Assembly: GCA_016785225.1 (NCBI GenBank)
Contig: JAFBJZ010000592.1
Span: 248,001-312,000 of the forward strand
Reading direction: 5' to 3'
Source: Psettodes erumei
Taxonomy: Eukaryota; Chordata; Actinopteri; Pleuronectiformes; Psettodidae
DNA: 64,000 bases
The notes under the pieces were generated by a model. It had not been told where the DNA came from and searched no databases. It saw only the letters and a list, made by a program, of their open reading frames with translations. Positions 36,843 through 48,911 of this stretch are shown piece by piece. Position 1 is the first letter of the stretch. Every line of letters begins with the position of its first letter. Made by a program: the position numbers and the translations under genes.

Positions 36843-39800
36843 TTGGCTGTTTGTCTGGTACATGTGGATGTATAGCTTCTTGTGTCGGTGTCTGTGTGTA
36901 TCTATCACTTTGAGATAAGTAGGACTTCAGTCGCCGAGACTTAACATTTAAACCCCTTTGGTGTGTGTGTGTGTCACATCCTCACATGCGTACACACACA
37001 CAAACACACCCTTCCTTATTCCCAGCAATGAGCACAGGTGGCAGAGTGGCTTTGAAGCACTGCGAGCCTTCTTATAATTCCCTCGGCCATCCAGGTGTGT
37101 GTGGGCTGGCCCGTCTGTCTCAGCAAGAGAAGGCCCTTTTTGTCTGAGCTTTGTCAACCAGGAGAACACCATTGATCCCCATGACTCCTACCACCACCAC
37201 CACCACCCCCTCCCCTCCTCAGAGCGCTGCCACACCTCCAAGATACTCCCCGGCTTCAGATGTGGGAGCTGCGAGAAACCAAAGCTGTCTGGAGAATGGA
37301 TGGAGGGGTTGCGGAGGAGGAGGGCGATGCAGCGGTGCAGGAGGCATGGGCGGGGGGATAAGGGCTCCTGTAGGTGAGCGGGAGCGGCCCCTCTTAGCAC
37401 TAATGGGATAATTGTTTGCACTCCACAGGTGCTTGCCGTCCAAATGAGGTCACAGCTCAAGTGTGGCTCTTCAGAAGTGGAGGGAGGTCGGAATTTTTCG
37501 TCTGAGAACTGGCAGATGGGAAACAAACACGCAGCCAATGGACGGACAGCAAAGTCCAACTAGATTACTACGGCTAAAAAAAAAAATACAAGCGTATTAA
37601 AGCAGACACTATGACATCGATGAAATATGACACATGAACTATCATGAACAATCTTTAAAATAAGACATTAGTCTATTTACATGCGCTATATTCAGCTTGT
37701 TTGAATTACTTGTAATGGTCAAGTTTGCTTTTCAGTGACAACCAGATAAACATGGTTTATACAAATAGATTATCACTGGGGAAAACACTGAATTCATGAA
37801 CACGTGTGGATGTAATGTTGTAACATGTAATGTTTTTACATCTGAGCATGTGCATGAGAAAGACGAGGAAAGGATCACTGTTTGACAAAAGGGAAGTTCG
37901 GCCTGTAAACATAGTTAGTTGGAGCAGCTGTAGGAGTGTTCTCACATTACTAGGTGTGTGATTCAGTATTAATCAAAAAACTGTTTAAAGTCTAAATCTG
38001 AAGCAGTAAGGGAGCTGAGAAGGGAGGGAAAATAACAACTACTGAAGAGATTTTTAATTTTTTATTCGGGATTATATATTTCTCTGATCAGGACTCACAT
38101 AAGGCAGTTCAAGCCTCTGACTAAATTTATAGTTGAGAAAGAAACACATAAGGCAAGATGATTATATGCAGATAAGCAGCTCTTCCTTTCAAAGTCCAAG
38201 TCCAAGTACAAAAACTCATTGAAAGCCAAACACACGGCAAGATACCCCCCCCCCATGTATGTAGTGGCCGTGTACCTTTGATGGTCTCATGCAGGTATTT
38301 TCCTTGTATTTCCTGTGCTTCTGAATGACTCATTGTGTCTATCCTCCACAAGGACTTTAGAAAAGCTCCTTGATATCCCTTTTTTGCTCCACATCCACAG
38401 GTATTTACTTAACAGTCACTTCTTGTCCGTTTTCATCAACAAGAAGATACAAAGATACAAAGTCTTATAAATAAGTGGTTTGCTTGTGAAAAAGTGTTGT
38501 TTTTCTGAAGATGACTATAACCGTCTACTCTGATTTTCCTAAAGGGTAATTTTTCCCCAATTTACAAAAAAAAGGAAACAAAATCTAATTTTCTTCAGTG
38601 GAGGGAAGTTCCAATGAAAATTGCTGGGTCACAGCAAAGTCTGAAGATCACATGGAGTAAAAGGAATATTATTTTTGGAACGTGGTGTGCTGCAAAAATC
38701 TTTTAAATTTCATTTTTCAATTTTGTGAGCACCACAACTGCAATAAAACAAGAAAACCCGCACACTCAATTATAACATTTTAAATAAATTATTCTGAGAA
38801 TACACTGCTCAAGTCCTATGAGTACTGGTCAGTTTTTACATGTGCAGTTTCAATGATATCTAAGCAAACTCTATCTGCTGATGAGGACCATGTGATTTGG
38901 ATGAAAGCCCCACAACAAGCGTGAAAGCAGGTCTTGAGTGGAGATTGTTTTGTCAGCTGCTGTTGTCAAGGTCAAAAACAAAACTCTGTGCATTCTTTCA
39001 CGTTGATAAATTTGTAGTCCACAAAAGTGACATTTATGAGAAATTTCTTCACCTTCACCTGAAGTGTTTAAACTTTACGTACTCGGAAACGGAGACTCGT
39101 TCTCACTGTCCCTCTCGCCACTGGGGCTGAGCATGTGCACCTTTTGTGCTTTCAGGTTCGTCTCCTATTGGCCATTAAGCTGTGAGTGATTTTACGGCTG
39201 TTTTGGAGTACTCTGTTTTCACAAAAGGAAAATCATATATTAACTTGCTCTCCTGTCCATAGGGAGGTCAACGTCCCAGGTCAGCCACAGATCAGGCGCA
39301 GGAGCTGGACGGGATTTTGTGTCTTGCTCATTGACACTTCAGCGGGGCAGTTAGAGTTCATGCAGGAAAATACTGCTCTTAAGTGTTTTCTAAAGTGATT
39401 GTACGTGAAAATGTGTTTATAGCACTGGAGTGCACTTTGGAAACTATAATGTGTAAATTAAAACAATCCTTCAGGCCCCGTCTCTCGTCCGAACAGTGCT
39501 TTAGGCTCAATGCCACAGTCCAGACTGATGTCACAACGGGAGACATCACAGAGTCACGGCCTGTAAATGTTAGCTTTAGTTTCTTTTACATCAACAGTTT
39601 ACCCATCTCTAATTGGAACATGCCCCCCCCCCTCCCTTTCTATCTAAACACATCGACCTGCACGCGCACGCACATATGCTCACACATTCAGATGTACTCA
39701 CACAGCAAGGCATGCACGTACACACCCCGTGGAATGATGGGAACATCTGGAGGAGCTCACCCAATGCACAGACAAACGTTTCCTGGAGAGCACCAAAAGA

Positions 39801-40829
39801 ACCATCAGAGCGGCTTCAAACAGCCCGCCACATCTAACACAAACACACACCTCTTGACTGCAGAGGTAAAGGCCATATCAGATGAGCGGAGGGAACAAAG
39901 AGGCTCTCTCTGCACTTGGCGTTACATCACTTAAGGTTAACTCTCTGGGCACAGGTGCTGGCTTTCTTCCCTGCCAGGGTCTCGTCCAATGTGTTTTCAT
40001 ATATATGCTGCCTTGCCAGGGTCCTCAGGCAACAACAGGACAAAGAAAAAGTGGGTGGGAGGGGGTTCTCGTGAAACGGTTTCAGTATGTCAGGGTCTGG
40101 CTGGACATGTGATGAACTGACCTTGCTGTTTTAAAAGTAGATGCAGCTAGCTACCGACAAACCTACCGACAAAGAAGAAAGTCGATTTTTCAAAATAACA
40201 GTGAAAAACATTGATGATTGACACGACAACTTCAGATGTGGACAACGTCTACGTTAATGGAGATGAATCTATAATGGTTTGTTTTTGGACCACCAAAGCT
40301 GCTGTCCAGAATGGAGAAATTTGAAAATGTCAGTCTTGTGTTGCAGGGAAATATGTTGGCAGGGGGAAAAAAGGCTTCTTCATTTTTTTCCACTTATTGT
40401 TTCTTATGTGATAGATGGTCCAGAAATATGGACTGTGTGTTTCTGCTTTCCAGAAATATGAGCCCCCATTACACAATACAGGTGTTGTTTTTTGACATAT
40501 ATAGTAGAAATGAACTAGACATAACATAAAACAGAGATTTGATATGTCAACTATACAACAATAAATTTTTGCTTTGAAAATGGTGTTACAACATTTCTAG
40601 CAGGAATTTTGTCCTTTCATTATCTTTCATTTGAGATGTATTGTCTCTTAATAAACCACCTGAGTGCTGCAGAATTTTATTTTGTTTGAACAAAGTGCAC
40701 GAGAAAATGTTATTTCTTAATAATAATCTCACTTTTAACAGTTGACAAATCTCATTCCGGCCTTTCTACTCCTCTTTCCATTTTACCTTTCCATCTCTGC
40801 TCTGTCAGACGCTGCAGAAAAACACAGTT

Positions 40830-41030
40830 TATCATTATCACCCCATCTCACCTGAGACCTCACCTCTTGCCTCCCCTCTCACTCTACTTCCTGACAACCC
40901 CTCCCTCCCTCCCTCCCTCCGTCCCCTCAGCCCTTTCACCCTTCCTCTCCCCTGCCACTACCCATCCCTTCACACATTCTCCCCTCCACTCCCTCCCCCT
41001 CCTCACCTCCCTACCACCTAGTGAGCACAT
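40830..41030. repeat. Pyrimidine-rich tract with (CCCT)n
   Basis: About 200 bp that is almost entirely C and T on the + strand, including CCCT repeats at 40899-40920. Low complexity, non-coding. Confidence 0.75.
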
Positions 41031-41358
41031 TTCCTTACTCCCTCCCTGCCAACAAAGAGGGGGGAAAAGCTTTTACTCATTAGTGGATGACCCTTGCCCC
41101 TAGGCCACATTTTAAGAGGCTCTACTTGACTCCTGACATGGCCGTCAGCAATCAAAACATGTGCGTTCAGAGCATATAGACCTGGAGGACCTGGGGGGGG
41201 GGGGGCAGTGTGTATTGATGCTTGGCTCAATGTGTGTGTGACAGCAGTCTGACAGGAGACAGACAAGTTCACTAACTACTGTACAACCTCTGCGGTGGTT
41301 CCCCTGTCTTCTGGCTGGACTCTGGTGATGGTTACCTGCTATAGAGATGGATGGATTG

Positions 41359-41413
<55 letters not shown>
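41359..41413. repeat. Compound (CT)n(CA)n microsatellite
   Basis: A CT run at 41359-41370 joins a perfect CA run at 41371-41413. Confidence 0.96.
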
Positions 41414-41415
<2 letters not shown>

Positions 41416-44400
41416 CATGCGGCTCATTTGCAGGGAGCCCCCATTACCTTTTATTACTAAATGTGTGTTTACTCACTGGGAAAGGTGAAGGGTTTTAGGC
41501 ATGGCACGTCAGAGTCCATTGTATAATGGTGCCGATGCTTTTCTAATTGCTCGCAGAAGTTGGATGCGGTGAGCTTGTTCAAGATCTGATGTGTTTGTGT
41601 TCCTAATTTCACACACAGGATGTGTGTGCACACATGCCGTTTATCACGCTCTTGGCCTCTGTCCCTCCACCACAAGTGCATATGTATATATTCTGCCTAA
41701 ACTTAAACAATGTTTTTCAAGTATTATATTAACTCGATTTTTTTTTAACTCACCGAAAAACAGCAACAGTTTCAACCTGAAAAATGTGAGCTAACCCCAG
41801 GCTCTCTCCTGCCCAGGTCAGTCTTTTAATGAGAAAGCTGACAGCATATTCCCTAGGGCAGGGTGCTGCTACTGTAGTAATAGCCCTTCATTGCTGACAG
41901 ATTCATGCACACTCCTCTTTTGATGTGGCTCTCTCCTTCTGCTTCGACCTCGGCTCGTCTGCTTTCGGAAAGTTTTCTTCCAAGGCAAACTGAGCTTTTC
42001 AAAGGACAGCAACCAAGCAATTAAGGTCCTCTTTAACCTGTTTTACTGTGTGGTGATGTGACATAGCTCTGGGTGTCTCTGACACTAATATAGACATGTC
42101 TGCTCCTAATACGGCAACAGAGGCATGGGTGTTGTTGGTGTTGCATTTTCAAAACATGAAAATGACTCACATATAGTGTAATCAGTGATGTTGCAAGTCA
42201 CTGTAAAGGAAATATCTTATAGCTGAAACAAACACACAACAAGGGACTGTACAAAAATATCAGTTTCATAGATGTTTGGTAGATTTTTACTCTTTTGCAG
42301 CTGTAATACCTATTTGACATTTAAGTATATCACTTTGAGATACTCCTGTCAGTGGTCCAGAGAAAATACTCATAACACTTAAAGGGCATAAAGGGTCTTG
42401 CTTTTTAAGAGGCAAACCCCAACAGCTTTCATTCAGTCAATTAGCTGGTTGAAGCTGGGAGTCAGGGCTGAAGGTCAGGGTCGATGTTCAGTCCTGATGG
42501 GACCAAAGCTGGATCAGAAGAAGGAGGTTTTGGGTGCAGGTCTCATCTGGGGCCTGTCTTCACCATTCCACCACCCAACCCCAGGATTTGGACAAAGTTT
42601 ATTTTCAGCCTCTGCGTCGATGCTTAGCACGAAGGCCAGCAAATATCCAAGCACTGAACAGCAACTGCGACATGTGGCCACCAGACCCCTTCAGACCTTT
42701 TTCTCCTCCCTCCTCTTTCCAAGACTGCCCCCACCCACCCTTCACCCCACTGCTCCTGCTGTTCCTCTGAAAACATTTGTCCCATAGCATGAGCAAACAT
42801 GTTTGGCCATCTTTCCTGTGAACCTGTAGAATGGCAGGACCCCCCTCTTTGCAAAGCCCATAAGGCATCCCCACCTCCTCTCAGTGTAACTCAGAACTGG
42901 TGAGACAACAAACCTTGAAGTTGGCTTTCTGTGACCTTTTAAAGGTATTTTAATGGTCCTATCTCCCCACTATTGAAATATTTTGGTGGGGCAGGGTAAT
43001 TTCATCTCTGTGAAGTGGGTAACAGCTAATCCTGCTTGAATAGGCTACCCTCTAGTGTTTAAAGTCATTATGGCTCACATCAAGGCTTTAAAAGTCCTCC
43101 CTCAACACGAACTACGATTAATCATAGCTCAATTAGTGCCATGTTTTCACACCAAAGCTGCTTCGCGGAAATTACATCACAAACAATTGCTGTCTGACGA
43201 AAAACCACAAATGATAAAATAATACTGCTTGCAGTAACTATAAACTTACAGGTGTTAATTAATTACGTCTTTCAGGTCTTGATGTAGAGAAATTTGAGGC
43301 CAGCTGCACAACCGTGGCTTTTTAAGTCCATCACCCATTCATCTCTACCTGAGCCTCACTTGTCTTTCATTCTCCTGCAACTAGGTGCAGAAGTGTTTGC
43401 CAGATGATTGCTTTCAAAACATGGCTATTTGCTCATATCAAAAATAGCCAGCTTGCAGAGACTGAGCAGCTTTTGTCAAAATATTTTTTTTTCTTGAGGC
43501 AACCACTGAGGTATCCCCTTTGCCCTAGTACAGAGCAGGGGATGCATGATTTTGTCAATAATTTAAGGGATTAAAAGTAAAAAAGAACATTAACATCAAA
43601 TGCACAGGGACATTCTTATAAGTAAGATATTGATCAGATGTGTGGCGTTCATCTTGAAAATTTCCAGTATAGGTATATTGATTTATTTTTTTTCTAAATT
43701 AATAGTTCTGCATATGACAAAAATCGCTAAATCTGAGATGTTGTGTCGTCATGGGGATGAACCCACCAGAGCAGAATTAACACAGTGGAGTTGTCCTAAG
43801 ATCTACATGTTTTCAGTCTCAGAATAAATTTTGCTTGGTTTTCAGAATCTCAAAATCCACATATGTAGCAAAGGGAGTGAAACACCTAGCAGCTAAAGCC
43901 AAATGTATTTCCCAAAAAAAAATTGTGGAAATTAACCTGAGCAAAAAGTCCATTTTACTCAAATGGACACTAATGTTGCTCTATGTCTGTGTATGTGTAA
44001 ATACACAACTGCTTGATCACGCATTCATCGTAACAACTTCATGTAGTAATAATAAATCAGATGCTATGTTTACAGCTTGTTCTGCTACTACAACTTTGCT
44101 GTAAAGAACAAATGTCATGAGGAAAAATCCTGTATGCTCTTCTGCTTTGTGTTTGCTTTGGTCACTCTCCCATGGACACTGGAAGGTTGTGTCACACTGT
44201 CAGGCTTCAACTCTCAAACCAGGCGATGACAGCATTATTGTAGTTAGGTCCCCATAGGGTTAAGGTCAGTGTGTTAAAACATTATATAGGGCCTGACGGT
44301 CGAGAAGTAACAACTCCTTTCACCTGCTCTGCCGGCCACAGTCTCTGGACCTGGCAGACTCCCACGGACGTGTGAGGTCTTTGTCAAGCTCTTTATTTGT

Positions 44401-47162
44401 CTCCCTCACCACTGATAGAGGAATACAGTAAATATTTGAGAGAGTTATTGCCGGGGATTGAATTAATTACATGCAGCCTTGAGTTTCTGCAATGCATCTT
44501 TTGTTCCCGAAGAAGTCACACAACATTAACAAGCTGTCAAGCTGTGAACTGACATGGTTTGTCTCAGTGACTCGTTGTTCTGTGTGTGTGTTTCTGTGCC
44601 TCTCTTCGAGCACACCGGTTGCAACATTTAAGACTACACGCACACTTTAATCTGTGAATTTTCATTTCCAGGCAGTGGAGTGTGTATGTAGATAGACAGA
44701 GAATACGAAAGGGAGACAGTGACAGTGAAACAGCATGAGAGAAAGAAAGGGGGGAGTAATGGAGCTTGACTAAACCAAGCGCTTATACATAAATTGACAT
44801 GTGCAATTAGGGAGATGTACACAGTCCCCCTGGTCTGTTTAAGATCTGGAATAGTTTCCTAACAGCTTCAAGATGCCCTGTTTTGGCTTTAGTTTCAAAT
44901 CTAAATCGGGTTTGACCTTGTTGAATAATGGTGCCGGTGAAGTTCTCTCTGTACTCTTTGGCTGAAGTCCAACCCCACATTGCTATACATGACAGCAAAC
45001 ACAGAACAAGGTGCGGCCTCGCAGGAATCTGATGGATTGTGACCTAAACTTTATTTCATAGCACTGGATTTTGCAAGGTGGTCAGAAACACGTTTGGTTT
45101 TAGTTTCCTGTTTACATGGTGTATAAAGGTGGAGTGGGGGGCATTAAAACCGGGTTTCTGAGGGTTTCGCTGTTGTTCTCGACCTGGATCCTGTCGGAAT
45201 GAAATGCTTTTGGCAGTTCTGGCAGTTTTAACCCCTTTTTTTTCGTGTCCTGCTTTTTTCCTTCTGTCTCTGCCTCGACCTTTTCTTTGACACATGACCG
45301 TCTTTCACTACGCCAAAACAGGCACCAACATTTATCAGTGGCTTTTAACGCTTTACACAGTGAAGACTGGCAGACTGGAACCTGCAGAGTGGCATCCAAT
45401 GGGTTAAAGACAGCTGCCAACATCTGTAGCTGTGGTTAGCTTTTAATTGTGAGGCCCAGCGAGTAAGCGAGCAGCATGGTTGAGAGGGGGCTGGCAGGCC
45501 GCATATTTCAGCCGCAGTGCTCACAGAGAAGCTTTCCGGCCGGCCATGTGGACTCAATGATGGCGTCCAGGGGTGTGCTGTGCTCCTATGAAATATTAAA
45601 TCTGTTCGGCCTCCAAGTGCAGACAGACCACCTGCAAGCAAGTGTGGCGTGTGGCGAGCCCGGAGATCAGATGTCCCTCAGCAACACACATGCACAAATA
45701 CACACATGTATGCTGGGGAAAAAAATATAATGTCCCCACACAAGATAAAACCTGTAGGCCTGCACATGCTTACACTAATGAACATAAACACATAAAAAAA
45801 AAAAACCATGAAACATGGAAACACTCAAACTGATGTAGGAGGGGAGGTCTCAACAAAATATGCATTTCCTGCTTGCACTACAGAGCACTGCTACAGATTA
45901 CAGATGGACAACAGGTTACATTTTTACATGTAATGCTTTGATAGGATTCTGCTTAAAGACATGCTGAAATGGAAAAGTTAAATTCACCTTTGTGGCTCCA
46001 GCAAACAGTGAATAGATGTTATACTCCTTCTTGAAACAATCAGCCAAAGCAGAGAGCCAAAGTGATGAAGGAGAAGAACAAGAGAAAGAATAAAAAACGT
46101 TCACAAAGAAAAAAAAAACACACTACCTCAAGCTGTCAGAGTCCAAAAAGAAACTTAAGCCTGCTTCGTAAAAGCAGCCAAGAGGACAACGGGTGCTTGT
46201 CGACTGCCGTCCCCTTCAGGGCCTCGTTCATTTACACGTTGTGCAGTCGATCCTCGGCCTCCCCTCAGCCTCCCCTCTGCTCCCCCGAGGCGTCCCTGCC
46301 TGCCCAGATGTGCAGCTGTTTATTTGGAGCAGCAATAAAAGCAGCTGGCCTGCATGTCCTAAGAGTGAACAGAGGGGGTCGCCATTCTCCAGGTGTACTG
46401 CCCCTGTGGAAGGAACTGACTGCTCACATTTCTATCACAACAGGTTCAGTTTATTTACTCAATACTTCACTGTTAAACCATTTCAAAGTAGCTAAAGCGA
46501 AGTTACACTGTGCGTAATGATGATTATGATGTGCCAAGCGGAGTTGTCAGAGAAGTTTTAGGAAATTTTGTGTGTTCCTTGGATGACTTGACGAGTTCCC
46601 TTCTGTGCCATTACTGTGAACGTCAGGACTAACAGAGAATGATGCAGTCTGCATCATTTTATAGCAAAGTGTGTGCAGTTTTTGGATATGATCATAAAAA
46701 TAGAAAGATCAATGCATCATGTTCAAGCAAAGAAACAAACAGGTTCCACTTATTGTTACATGGCACATTTACAGTTACATTGTACAACCTTTATTATTGT
46801 TATTGAGAATATGATAAAACTATTTCAGTTTAAATTTGTTCATGTCATACACTATAATTCATTAACAAATGTCGATCTAACTAATAGCAATTGATTTAGG
46901 GCCGATGAGCCCCAGACGTTGCTTCGTGGCCATTCCATAGACTCTTGTGACATCTTGTGGTCATTTTGTGTCAACGAATCTTTCAAAATAATTGCTTTTC
47001 GCTTTCTTCCCTGTTATTTGTCCATTTCTTGTTAGGGGGTGCCAGAATTACACAGCGGCACACAACGAATCCTAATGTAGTTTATAAGGTTTCAGTGCAA
47101 AATGCTGGAAAATAAAGGCATTTACAAGTATCTTGGTGTTTTTTTAGTAAGTATTTTATTAC

Positions 47163-47460
47163 ATAGATAGATAGATAGATAGACAGATAGATAGATATAC
47201 TTTATTGATCACAAGTTGGGAAATTTTAGCGTAGCGAGACAATAACAACACTAAGAGATAAAAAGACAGCCTATAAAAGCAATATACATGAATCTGAAAT
47301 ATATAGATGAGTCTAAAAAATATATACATGAATCTAAAATATATCCATGAATGTAAAAAATGTACAAATAAGTGACTGTAGTGCAAAATAAATCTAAGGT
47401 ACAGTGAACAGGTAAGGTGCAGTTAACAGTGTGCGTAGGGAAAACACGTAAGGTGCATGT
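47163..47460 (-). mobile_element. Non-LTR retroelement 3' tail with (ATCT)n
   Basis: An (ATAG)n run (47163-47197) joins TACTTTATTGATCACAAG and then GGGAAATTTTAG. On the minus strand this reads AAATTTCCC..TGATCAATAAAGTA(TCTA)n, the familiar 3' end of fish LINE/SINE elements with an AATAAA signal and tetranucleotide tail. Behind it lie four degenerate copies of a roughly 20-bp unit (RCATGAATCTAAAATATAT, 47282-47360). The upstream end and the exact family are uncertain. Confidence 0.55.
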
Positions 47461-48227
47461 GACCAGAACCAGACCGGAACCAGACCATTACATTTGGTTT
47501 ATCTCTGGTTTATGTCATGCCATCTTTGTGAAATTGAATTCATTGTTCAGTAGTCATTTCATAGTTTCAGCCACTTCCAGTAAAGATTTCCAAGCATAAC
47601 TTCCTACAAGACATGTTTTACTCACTGGGTCATCAGCTGGACGCTGTTGGTTAACAGCGTTTATGGAAACTCTTTGTGGAGCATTTCAAAATAAGATACA
47701 CAAAGTGCATATTTCCACGGTGACTGCTCTCTGCTGGGCATGTGTGTCATCTGCTATCACCCAAGAGATTTTATATAAAGGGCAAAACTGGCGGATCCAC
47801 AGAAGCTGTGAACTGCACTAAAATGCCGTGCTCACATCACCACAAAGGCAATGAGGGAACAATCATAAAATGGGATACCTTGCAATGACGTGCACTGTAC
47901 TATACTGTACGTGTGTTGTTATGAATGAGACAACTAAGCACTCATCTTTAGTAAGTCAAAAGGTGGCAGTAGAGGCCTACTGGCAGTTTTACAATTTACT
48001 CCCTGAGTGCAGCTTCCTCTGAATGTGCCATGTAGTGTGAATGTATGGGGGAGGGTGTGTGTGTGGGGGGGATTTTAGAAGGTCATGGTGAAGGTCAGTT
48101 ATGTGCCTGAATCTACAAGAACACAAAAACCAAAACCCTGCAGCAGGACCATTCTTGATTTCTGAAATACACAGACATTGATTTGATTTGCCCTTGGAAT
48201 ATATTTGTGAATGAGCCCAGGCAGATG

Positions 48228-48273
<46 letters not shown>

Positions 48274-48490
48274 GCCTCTCTCTCCTCATTTGGATAAATG
48301 TCACGGATTACAGACGATTCCTGGTGTTTTTCATGGCTTTTTTTGTGTCATTCAAGTGGAGGCAAGGCTGTCATTTTGTTGCCTTGGAGACTACAAATCA
48401 ATAGCATCATGCAGCATGCATTGCCAATGAGAGGGTTAAGTCTGTGCTGTCGTCATTGGGGGCTGGGGAGGTGGTGGTGGGGAGGCGAGT
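47461..48490. other. lbh 5' flank
   Basis: Non-coding, unique sequence ending in a (CT)n tract at 48230-48285 and a G-rich stretch at 48458-48486 (G tracts of 5, 4 and 4) close to the lbh promoter. Confidence 0.4.
48230..48285. repeat. (CT)n tract upstream of lbh
   Basis: Nearly perfect CT repeats, about 320 bp before the CCAAT/TATA-like elements. On the other strand this is a GA tract of the kind often found near promoters. Confidence 0.93.
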
Positions 48491-48630
48491 CACCTGTGCT
48501 CTGATTGGCTCCTGCTGATAATGAGCTGCCATTGAGGATTTCTGGCCCAGCTCCGAGAGGGGGTGTGTCCCTGGCCGCGACGAGCACACGCCTCTCGCAT
48601 AAATACTCAACACAACCGCGGTGCACGAGC
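48491..48630 (+). promoter_or_regulatory. lbh: Candidate lbh core promoter
   Basis: An E-box CACCTG (48491), an inverted CCAAT box ATTGG (48504-48508), a GT box (GGGGGTGTG, about 48560) and a TATA-like CATAAATAC (48598-48606) occur in normal promoter order in a locally CpG-richer stretch. The predicted start is near 48630, about 250 bp before the lbh initiator. Inferred from motifs and position only. Confidence 0.5.
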
Positions 48631-48882
48631 AGACGCGCCAGCTTCTATTTTTTCTCTCTCTCTCTCTCCTGTGTAAATGTAAGAGCCGCGTTTTTGTTCA
48701 GCGCTGTGTCAGGAGTTGTGTCACAGTTGTTCATTTCGATTCTTCGTGAGCATCCCGTGCCGCCTGGTTGGAGGAGGTGGGGGGGGCGAGAATAAAAGAA
48801 AGAGACGGGAAAAGTCGTGAGAAGTCAGCGGCTGTAATTAGATTCCCCAATCAGCGGCAGAATTGGCAGCAGGTGTGAATTC

Positions 48883-48911
48883 ATGTCTGTATTTCCCCCG
48901 CAGATCTACTG
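48883..48911 (+). CDS. lbh: lbh coding exon 1
   Basis: An ATG and nine full codons (MSVFPPQIY) plus two bases of a Cys codon, then donor GTGAGT at 48912. Human LBH starts MSIYFPIHCPDYL, so the start and the CP at the junction align. The initiator context is weak (T at -3). The in-frame ATG of MTEV in exon 2 has G at -3 and could serve as a second start by leaky scanning. Confidence 0.78.

Larger units (their letters stand above)
32960..47162. other. Intergenic, no gene seen
   Basis: Non-coding sequence. It holds (TG)n at 34609-34642, TG plus poly-G at 36805-36842, a pyrimidine-rich block at about 40830-41030 with (CCCT)n, CT plus CA runs at 41359-41413, and unique sequence. The stretch at about 34130-34180 has clustered TAATTA/TTAATTAG homeodomain-type words. 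The longest open frames have biased, low-complexity or random-looking translations. Confidence 0.4.

Noticed and set aside
39383..39934. 183-codon open frame on the plus strand
   Set aside because: It includes poly-C and CA-rich sequence giving Pro and Thr/His runs, and looks like chance.
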